From: Bermanella sp040371755
Lineage (GTDB): Bacteria; Pseudomonadota; Gammaproteobacteria; Pseudomonadales; Oceanobacteraceae
Direction of reading: 5' to 3'
DNA length: 64,000 nucleotides
Assembly (NCBI RefSeq): GCF_040371755.1
Contig: NZ_BAABWE010000009.1
Coordinates: forward strand, 122,230 to 186,229
The translations under genes and the position numbers were made by a program. Every line of letters starts with the position of its first letter. Position 1 is the first letter of the stretch. Under the pieces are notes generated by a model. The model had not been told where the DNA came from and did no database searches. It saw nothing but the letters and a program-made list of their open reading frames with translations. This document shows, in pieces, positions 16,966 to 23,659 of the stretch.

Positions 16966-17340
16966 ATGATAAGCGCACAATTAATCTCCAGTATTTTTAT
17001 CTTTGCAGTCGGAGTCGGCATCGGCATCTTAGTTCAACGCTACGTTCTTAGCCGCGGCACTCATGTAGCGTTACTAGAAAAAGAGTTAAATAAGGTAAAA
17101 GGCGAGCAACTTTCCATGAAGGATGCCCTACAGCAGCACTATTCCCAAACAGCTGACTTAGCTCAGAACCTGACTAAAAGTTATTCAGACTTATACGAAC
17201 ACCTTGCCAAAGGTGCTGACCAATTCACCGAAAAACCATTAGCGGATCTCAAACAAGCCTTAGACTTAAAGCCCGAACCTGAAAAAATAGAAGAGTCCGC
17301 GGATAAACCTGAATCAAACCCAAACAAAACAGAAGCCTAG
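16966..17340 (+). CDS. zapG: Inner-membrane protein ZapG (YhcB, DUF1043)
   Basis: 124 residues from the chosen start MISAQLISSIFIFAVGVGIG. The open frame begins at 16873, but AAGGA lies just before 16966 and the extra 31 residues do not fit the family. One N-terminal membrane helix (about 5-25) is followed by a coiled-coil (LEKELNKVKGEQLSMKDALQ) and a conserved HYSQTADLAQNLTKSYSDLYEHLA segment, then an acidic, proline-rich tail. It is a division/envelope coordination protein that partners the Z-ring and Rod system. Divergent from the hydrolase-zapE pair. Confidence 0.88.
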   Translation: MISAQLISSIFIFAVGVGIGILVQRYVLSRGTHVALLEKELNKVKGEQLSMKDALQQHYSQTADLAQNLTKSYSDLYEHLAKGADQFTEKPLADLKQALDLKPEPEKIEESADKPESNPNKTEA

Positions 17341-17384
17341 TTCCCTAGGGCATTTTTGGGCTATACAACCTAATGTCCTATTAT

Positions 17385-17450
17385 GGCTATATCAATATTA
17401 TGCTTTGATATAAGCCAACCTCTTCTTATGCCAACTATACACTGGTATAG
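17385..17450 (+). promoter_or_regulatory. Two dyads upstream of cysD, likely regulator-binding region
   Basis: GGCTATATCAA (17385-17395) and TTGATATAAGCC (17405-17416) form an interrupted dyad. CTATAC and GTATAG (17435-17450) form a second. They lie 50-115 bases before cysD, where CysB acts in sulfate assimilation operons. Assignment to CysB is inference; the consensus is too loose to prove it. Confidence 0.5.
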
Positions 17451-17500
17451 TAGCACCAAAATTTAATCTGCAATTTTCTACGATCTCGAGAGCCCTTGGC

Positions 17501-18409
17501 ATGTCGGACTATAATTTAACACACTTAAAACAGCTAGAAGCGGAAAGCATTCACATTATTCGTGAAGTCGCCGCGGAATTTGATAACCCTGTAATGATGT
17601 ATTCAGTAGGTAAGGACAGCGCCGTGATGCTGCACCTAGCCCGCAAAGCATTTGCTCCAGGTGTACCTCCTTTTCCTTTATTACACGTAGACACCACTTG
17701 GAAATTCAAAGAGATGATCCAATTCCGTGATTACATGGCCAAATCCTCTGGCATGGAATTACTGGTGCATATTAACCAAGACGGTGTTGATCAAGGTGTT
17801 GGTCCATTTACTCATGGGTCTAGTAAACACACAGATATCATGAAAACCGAAGGATTAAAGCAAGCATTAAACAAATATAAATTTGATGCTGCTTTCGGTG
17901 GCGCTCGTCGCGATGAAGAGAAATCTCGTGCAAAAGAGCGTGTTTATTCTTTCCGTGACAAAAACCACAGATGGGATCCAAAAAGCCAGCGTCCAGAATT
18001 ATGGAACATCTATAACGGCAAAGTTAACCCAGGGGAGAGCATTCGTGTTTTCCCTATATCAAACTGGACTGAACTTGATATCTGGCAGTATATCTATCTA
18101 GAAAACATCGAAATCCCAGAATTGTACCTAGCAAAAGAACGCCCAGTAGTTGAGCGCGATGGCACCCTTATCATGGTTGATGATGAGCGTATGCCATTAG
18201 AAGAAGGTGAAGTACCAATGAACAAAATGGTACGTTTCCGTACTCTGGGTTGCTACCCACTAACCGGCGCTGTTGAGTCCGAAGCAGCAACGTTACCGGA
18301 TATTATTCAAGAAATGTTATTAACCACTACCAGTGAACGCCAAGGTCGAGCTATTGACCACGATTCATCCGGCTCAATGGAAAAGAAAAAGCAAGAGGGT
18401 TACTTCTAA
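17501..18409 (+). CDS. cysD: Sulfate adenylyltransferase subunit 2
   Basis: 302 residues. Small subunit of ATP sulfurylase, which makes APS from sulfate and ATP. The PP-loop SVGKDSAVMLHLARKAF is at about 31-47; also HVDTTWKFKEM, AFGGARRDEEKSRAKER and the closing SGSMEKKKQEGYF, all diagnostic. It overlaps cysN by one base (TAATG), giving translational coupling. It supplies the assimilatory sulfate route to cysteine, joining CysE output elsewhere in the window. Confidence 0.96.
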   Translation: MSDYNLTHLKQLEAESIHIIREVAAEFDNPVMMYSVGKDSAVMLHLARKAFAPGVPPFPLLHVDTTWKFKEMIQFRDYMAKSSGMELLVHINQDGVDQGVGPFTHGSSKHTDIMKTEGLKQALNKYKFDAAFGGARRDEEKSRAKERVYSFRDKNHRWDPKSQRPELWNIYNGKVNPGESIRVFPISNWTELDIWQYIYLENIEIPELYLAKERPVVERDGTLIMVDDERMPLEEGEVPMNKMVRFRTLGCYPLTGAVESEAATLPDIIQEMLLTTTSERQGRAIDHDSSGSMEKKKQEGYF

Positions 18410-20049
18410 TGTCACACCAGTCAGATTTAATTTCAGAAGATATTCTTGCTTATCTTAAACAGCATGAAAACAAAGAACTCATGCGCTTTTTAACCTGCGG
18501 TAACGTAGATGATGGTAAGAGTACCCTAATCGGTCGCTTGCTTTATGATTCAAAAATGATCTTCGAAGATCAGCTAGCTGCCATCGAAAATGACAGTACT
18601 AAACACGGTACCACAGGCAATAAAGTTGACCTTGCACTTTTGGTTGACGGTCTAGCTGCCGAGCGTGAGCAAGGTATTACCATTGATGTAGCGTATCGTT
18701 ATTTCTCAACTGATAAACGTAAATTCATCATTGCTGATACCCCTGGGCATGAGCAATACACCCGTAATATGGCCACAGGTGCATCGACCTGCGACCTAGC
18801 TATCATCCTTGTCGATGCTCGCTACGGTGTACAAACACAAACTAAACGTCACAGCTTCATTGCCTCTTTGCTAGGTATTAAGCATATTGTCGTTGCTGTT
18901 AACAAAATGGATTTAATGGATTTCAGTGAAGACAAATTCAACGAAATCAAACAAGACTACCTAGCCTTCGGTAAAGAGTTAGGACTTGAGAATGTACACT
19001 TTGTGCCGCTATCTGCATTAGATGGTGACAACGTGGTGAACCGTTCAGAGCGCAGCCCTTGGTATCAAGGCAAAACGCTGATGGAAATCCTAGAAACAGT
19101 TGAAATCAACGCCACTCGAAATCTTGATAACTTCCGATTCCCTGTGCAATACGTAAACCGCCCGAACTTAGACTTCCGTGGTTTCTGTGGCACAGTGGCT
19201 TCTGGTATCGTGCGCCCAGGTGATGCAATCACCGCACTGCCTTCTGGTAAGACATCAACGGTTAAGTCCATTGTGAACTTTGATGGCAACATGCAAGAAG
19301 CCTTCATTGATCAAGCCGTTACTATTACCCTTGAAGATGAAATCGACATTAGTCGTGGCGACATGATCGTTAAAACTGAAGACTTACCTCAGACCAGCAA
19401 CTGCCTAAATGCAGATATTGTTTGGATGAGTGAAGACGCCATGAAAGTGGGCAAGCAATACGATCTAAAATTTGCGGCTACACCCAACACCGGAACGTTC
19501 TCTAAAGTACATCACCGCGTAGATGTAAACACATTAGAACATTACGATGATAGCGAATTAAAGCTAAACGAAATCGGCCTATGTGAACTAACGCTTAACA
19601 AAGCCATCGCATTTGACCCATATAAAAAGAATCGTGCTACAGGCGCATTCATTGTTATTGATCGTCTGACCAACGTTACAGTTGGTGCTGGTATGGTTGT
19701 TGGTCAAGCCGAAGGACAAGCCGATGAACAACTAAACGCCGTATCTAGCACTGAAAAATCTAATCGTTTTGACCAGAAAGCAGCCTCTATTGTGTTTACT
19801 GGTAGCAACAAACACGTATTAGCCGGTGCCGTTGATCGTAAATTATTTACCCAAGGTAAAGCGGCTGCTCTAGTAAGTCGTGATGACCTTGGTGAAAATA
19901 ATGCAAATGATATTGCACGTATCATCAAGCAAGCGGGTTTAATTGCACTGTGTACCTTTGAAACAGAGCAAGCTGACCTCATCATTGATGCAGATAAAAC
20001 CAGTATTGATGCTGCTATCGCAGAAATTCAGGACAAAGGAATTATTTAA
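18409..20049 (+). CDS. cysN: Sulfate adenylyltransferase subunit 1 with vestigial APS-kinase-like tail
   Basis: 546 residues. GTPase subunit of ATP sulfurylase: G1 GNVDDGKST (31-39), G3 DTPGH (110-114), G4 NKMD (165-168), followed by EF-Tu-like beta domains to about 440. E. coli CysN is about 475 residues. The additional 458-546 segment reads like a shortened APS kinase (IVFTGSNKHVLAGAVDRKLF, then IARIIKQAGLIALCTF), but the P-loop GxxxxGKS and much of the middle are missing, so it cannot be an active kinase. APS kinase must be encoded elsewhere. A terminator follows directly. Confidence 0.94.
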   Translation: MSHQSDLISEDILAYLKQHENKELMRFLTCGNVDDGKSTLIGRLLYDSKMIFEDQLAAIENDSTKHGTTGNKVDLALLVDGLAAEREQGITIDVAYRYFSTDKRKFIIADTPGHEQYTRNMATGASTCDLAIILVDARYGVQTQTKRHSFIASLLGIKHIVVAVNKMDLMDFSEDKFNEIKQDYLAFGKELGLENVHFVPLSALDGDNVVNRSERSPWYQGKTLMEILETVEINATRNLDNFRFPVQYVNRPNLDFRGFCGTVASGIVRPGDAITALPSGKTSTVKSIVNFDGNMQEAFIDQAVTITLEDEIDISRGDMIVKTEDLPQTSNCLNADIVWMSEDAMKVGKQYDLKFAATPNTGTFSKVHHRVDVNTLEHYDDSELKLNEIGLCELTLNKAIAFDPYKKNRATGAFIVIDRLTNVTVGAGMVVGQAEGQADEQLNAVSSTEKSNRFDQKAASIVFTGSNKHVLAGAVDRKLFTQGKAAALVSRDDLGENNANDIARIIKQAGLIALCTFETEQADLIIDADKTSIDAAIAEIQDKGII

Positions 20050-20072
20050 TTCCTTATCTTGCAGTACTGAAT

Positions 20073-20100
20073 AAAAAAACCGGCTTAGGCCGGTTTTTTT
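20073..20100 (+). terminator. Rho-independent terminator after cysN
   Basis: The A-run, CCGGC, a short loop, GCCGG and seven T residues make a strong bidirectional hairpin 25 bases after the cysN stop. The rest of the 284-base gap to 20334 shows no gene. Confidence 0.92.
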
Positions 20101-20333
20101 ATATCCATTTGTATCTTTTGCATGAGTTGTATATCGGTGTATTCTTAGCCCATAAATAATAATAAGTACCCGATGATAAGCTCACTCTAACTCATGGTCA
20201 CTATCGAAACCGTACCAAGCTCAATATAAGTAACGCGAGTTTTCATCTATAGAGCGTATCTGTGTCACGTTATTCACTCTGATTCCACTATTTCATTCAC
20301 TATGCGGGCAAATAAAAATTAAAGGGCCGACAT

Positions 20334-21674
20334 ATGAATTTTTTCTTTTTTAAAATCAGCACCTTAAGTGCAGCTATTATCGCTGCGACACCTGCAATGG
20401 CCGGTGGGTTCGACAATTCCAATCGCAGTTTTGATATCATTTATGGGGATAACAATATCATCACAACCCAATTCGGCCAGACCTTTTTGCCAATGAAAGC
20501 AAACGTCAACAAAATGAAGCGAGCTCAAACCAGCAATGCGGAGGCCAATTCAAAACGAGTAAAATCTGGCGACATCGTCGGCAACTTAACCCGCCCCCAA
20601 GTAGGTTTCCGATATAAGTTGCTTAATGATATCTCCTGCGCAGGCCAAATAGAGCAACCTTTTGCCACACAAATATCATTTGCAGACGACCAATATACCT
20701 ATGTCAAAACCGATGTAAGCGGCAACCCTGTGGATATTAATGGTCATCCAACGTATGACCCCAGCAGTATGGATACAGCCGTTGCACCTATCAATAGCAA
20801 ATACGAAAGTGAATCCTTCACCATGGCTTGTGGGTACACCATGGCTCTACCAAAAGGCCAAGTGAAAATATTTGCAGGGCCCAAAATTCAAAGTGTTAAA
20901 GGGTCTTTTAACCAAGATTTAACACCGAGCCCTAGCGCTATTGGAGAAGCCGATAACTTAACGGTGGTGTTAGATGGTGGCACAGAACTTGGGTATGTGG
21001 CTGGCATTGCATACGAAATCCCCAAGATTGCACTACGGGCATCATTCCTCTATCACAGCCAAGTGGATTATGATGCTAAAGGCACCATTACAGCCAAAAT
21101 CCCTAACGTTATTTCATTTAACACTAGAGGCACAGCAAAAACATTCACCCCCCAGACTTTAGAACTTGCACTTGTATCAGGCATAGCCGAAGACACCCTT
21201 GGGTTTGTGAAACTTCGTTGGAGTGAATACAGCAAGCTTACGGCTTTGCATGTTATCGGTGATGACGCCAAAACCATAGATGGCAACCGTGCAACCATCG
21301 CACAGGCAAATCAATTTTCAGGTAACCGACTTGATCCGTTGATTAACCCAAAATTAGACATGTTCTCCAATGATACGTTTGATTACAGCATAGGCATCGG
21401 ACATCGAGTAAGTGATCAACTCTCTGTAGTGACAACCTTTACAAGCTCAACGAAGATAGGTGATTCAACTCGCTCTCATTTACTTGATGGCTCGTCTTAC
21501 ACCCTAGGGTTTGGCGGTGAATATTCGCTAATAAAGAACTTAAAACTGAACGGAGGGCTTGGATTTACCCTTATAGATGGCTACACAGTAGAGCTCCCTT
21601 CAGGGGACTTCCGGGCTGAATTTAGTCAAACGGAAGCGATCAGCTTTCAACTTGGTTTAAGCTACGAGATTTGA
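20334..21674 (+). CDS. FadL/TodX-family outer membrane transporter
   Basis: 446 residues. Signal peptide to about residue 24 (ISTLSAAIIAATPAMAGG), followed by a beta-barrel sequence with repeated aromatic/charged strands and a final strand ending FQLGLSYEI with a C-terminal aliphatic residue. The barrel pattern, with motifs such as PQTLELALVSGIAEDTLGFV and SYTLGFGGEYSLIKNL, fits FadL-like channels for long-chain fatty acids or other hydrophobic compounds. Two cysteines (about 101 and 166) could form an extracellular disulfide. Single gene with its own terminator; substrate not determinable. Confidence 0.8.
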   Translation: MNFFFFKISTLSAAIIAATPAMAGGFDNSNRSFDIIYGDNNIITTQFGQTFLPMKANVNKMKRAQTSNAEANSKRVKSGDIVGNLTRPQVGFRYKLLNDISCAGQIEQPFATQISFADDQYTYVKTDVSGNPVDINGHPTYDPSSMDTAVAPINSKYESESFTMACGYTMALPKGQVKIFAGPKIQSVKGSFNQDLTPSPSAIGEADNLTVVLDGGTELGYVAGIAYEIPKIALRASFLYHSQVDYDAKGTITAKIPNVISFNTRGTAKTFTPQTLELALVSGIAEDTLGFVKLRWSEYSKLTALHVIGDDAKTIDGNRATIAQANQFSGNRLDPLINPKLDMFSNDTFDYSIGIGHRVSDQLSVVTTFTSSTKIGDSTRSHLLDGSSYTLGFGGEYSLIKNLKLNGGLGFTLIDGYTVELPSGDFRAEFSQTEAISFQLGLSYEI

Positions 21675-21693
21675 TTTCAGATGAGTTGAAAAC

Positions 21694-21720
21694 AAAAAAC
21701 CGGCTGAGGCCGGCTCTTTT
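21694..21720. terminator. Terminator between convergent fadL-like gene and TIGR02647 gene
   Basis: An A-run, CCGGC, a short loop, GCCGG and a T-rich tail lie between two convergent stop codons, so it can work in both directions. Confidence 0.85.
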
Positions 21721-21727
21721 ATGTTCG

Positions 21728-21961
21728 TTACTTTAATATGACTAATAAATCTTGTAACTTCTCTACTGCATCTTTACCTAAAGTGGTTAAATAACCACCA
21801 TCATCTTGCGATATCAAACCTTTATCAAATAAACGCTTAGTAGCAGCAATGTCTTCTGCCGGTGCCTCATGGGCATGCACTTTAATGCCTTCTTGGTAAG
21901 TAGACTGGTCGAAAAGGGATAACATGGATAATTCGTGTACAGTGTCGTCTGGTATTTTCAT
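21728..21961 (-). CDS. TIGR02647-family small protein
   Basis: 77 residues from MKIPDDTVHELSMLSLFD. The ten upstream codons of the open frame (MVFTTKRRKI) are not family-like. The layout ALSLFD...STYQEGIKVHAHE...AAAKRLFDKGLISQDDGGYLT...GKDAVEKLQDLL matches the conserved gammaproteobacterial TIGR02647 family, typically 75-80 residues. The second half resembles a small winged-helix. Function unknown, possibly DNA-binding. Single gene, convergent with the FadL-like gene. Confidence 0.8.
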   Translation of the reverse strand: MKIPDDTVHELSMLSLFDQSTYQEGIKVHAHEAPAEDIAATKRLFDKGLISQDDGGYLTTLGKDAVEKLQDLLVILK

Positions 21962-22021
21962 TATTTTTCTTCTTTTTGTGGTGAACACCATAACAATATA
22001 TGCCTGATTAATGGGTTTGGC

Positions 22022-22712
22022 TAGGAGTTTGGTTTAAATCAGATGTGACGGGCTTGTAATCTTTCTAAGGTACATACTTCATTGAGTTCCATACCATGTG
22101 GACAATACAGAGCTGAATTTGCGTTTCCGAGAATGCAGTATTAATCGCATCTGAAAAACCTTTCAAACCATCGATCCAAGCGATCAAGATATCTTTAACT
22201 CCTCTATTTTTCAGCTCTTTCCGATAGCTACATCCCTAGTAATTCTTTGTGGCCTCCCATATTGACGCCCAAGGCGAGATAAACGGATTTATTGATTACC
22301 TGTTTGTCTTACCGGATTTTCAATGCGATACAATCCAGATAAACAATTGGATAAATAAGGTCGAGCGGACAGAGTTGCCATTCAATCACTTCGTCAATAC
22401 CGCATCAGTGACCTTGGAAATTAAATTGGGTGAAGCATCGGCTCCGCATAGTTCTTTAAACGTTTTAACGATCTCGCGGGGTGCATACCTCGGACATACA
22501 AGAATAAATTTTTCTCGCCCATTGAGGTGAAGCGAATTTATCTCTTCTTCACTAGCTTAGGTTCAAAGCTCCCATTACTATCACAGGGTGTATCTAGTTC
22601 GAATTGACCATCTCCGGTACGCAGAGTTTTGCTAGAGGAGTCGTTGCGACTATTAGGATTTAATACCCTTGGCCGCTTCGCGGGCTAGAGCCTCTAATGT
22701 CTCTTTGTTCAT
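22022..22712 (-). pseudogene. IS256-family (mutator-type) transposase pseudogene
   Basis: Read on the minus strand from ATG 22712: MNKETLEALAREAAKGIKS (family N-terminus), a deletion, then TGDGQFELDTPCDSNGSFEP and KLVKKR, TPREIVKTFKELCGADASP, LISKVTDAV, PIVYLDCIALKIR stop, INKSVYLALGVNM, GVKDILIAWIDGLKGFSDAI, QIQLCIVHMVW and KDYKPVTSDL before truncation. These are IS256 transposase blocks in order but in different frames with in-frame stops. Intact family members have about 400 residues; the C-terminal third, with the final catalytic glutamate, is gone. It is not functional. Confidence 0.85.
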
Positions 22713-22785
22713 AACTGCCCATCCTTAGTCATTGCTGGCATTGATGATAAGCAGTTACACAGATTTATCTACAGCCTCCCCAACT
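22022..22785 (-). mobile_element. Decayed IS256-family insertion sequence remnant
   Basis: The right boundary is set by an IS256-type terminal repeat near 22755-22785 (plus strand ACAGATTTATCTACAGCC), 5' of the transposase start. The left end of the element is missing beyond about 22022. The transposase inside is broken by stops, frameshifts and a large internal deletion. This accounts for the otherwise gene-free 22022-22822 stretch. Confidence 0.82.
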
Positions 22786-22822
22786 AAAATAATGAGTAAG
22801 CCATTTATTGCTGCTCTGCAAA

Positions 22823-23659
22823 CTAATCCGTATTGACCATATCTAAAGCAACGGTAATTCCTTTATTTAAATGCGTGGTGATTAATTTCTTTTCATCTGA
22901 AGGGTCGTTGCTATCTTTTCCTGAGTATTTTTTTAATGCCTGATCATAAATATTAAGGGCCTGTCTAGCAGCTGTTTTATCGTTTTTAAGTAATAATTTA
23001 TATGCTTTTTCAAACGCAGGTTCCTGTTCATGATAACTTAGTAAGTTGTAATTTGATGAGGCAAACGTAACGGATATAGATTGTAAATAGTGTTGCTTTA
23101 TATTATTCCAAATTTCTGCCAGTAATGTTTCTCTTGCTACTATTCGATTCTCGTAAAAAGCTGATTTCAATTGAGTTATTGTCTGATTTTTTTCAGGTTT
23201 AGGTTTTGCACTAATAGCGTAATTGCTCGAGCCTTGTGTTTGATATATTAATGTATCTTGAATAATATCAACCACTTCTAATGTATAACGTGTTCTGACA
23301 TATCCACGATTTGTTACCTTATAGGTAACATGGCCTTTTTCTTTTTCATCGTATTCTACTATTCTTCGCGAGATGGGCTGGCGTTGAACTAAATACGATG
23401 GAGACAGGTTAATATAAACAATAATGTGTGCTTTTTTTCGAACAGAGGTATCTTTTAATGTTAATGCTTCAAATTCTAATTTTTCTTCAGGAAGTTCAAG
23501 CGACGTATCATTTAGCTGAACATATATAAACTTGTGTTGATCTGTTAGAGGGTAACTCGGCGGTATTGTATATTCAAACAGAAAATTATCTGATTTAGTT
23601 TTTGGTCCAGTACAACCGGATAGGATGATCAGAAGCAATAAGCCGACTATTTTATCCAT
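22823..23659 (-). CDS. Predicted lipoprotein, partner of sensor kinase
   Basis: 278 residues; family not recognised. The N-terminus MDKIVGLLLLIILSGCTG carries a lipobox with the lipidated cysteine at 16. The middle is a beta-rich domain (about 30-170) and the C-terminal part is helical and charged (YKLLLKNDKTAARQALNIYDQALKKY), reminiscent of a TPR-like helix pair. It overlaps the end of the hybrid kinase gene by 13 bases, so the two are co-translated. It may be an envelope sensor input or an output for the kinase; this is inference from the overlap only. Confidence 0.72.
   Translation of the reverse strand: MDKIVGLLLLIILSGCTGPKTKSDNFLFEYTIPPSYPLTDQHKFIYVQLNDTSLELPEEKLEFEALTLKDTSVRKKAHIIVYINLSPSYLVQRQPISRRIVEYDEKEKGHVTYKVTNRGYVRTRYTLEVVDIIQDTLIYQTQGSSNYAISAKPKPEKNQTITQLKSAFYENRIVARETLLAEIWNNIKQHYLQSISVTFASSNYNLLSYHEQEPAFEKAYKLLLKNDKTAARQALNIYDQALKKYSGKDSNDPSDEKKLITTHLNKGITVALDMVNTD

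Noticed and set aside
22249..22530. 93-codon plus-strand open frame
   Set aside because: It lies antisense to the IS256 transposase remnant, whose in-order protein blocks explain the sequence; no ribosome site.
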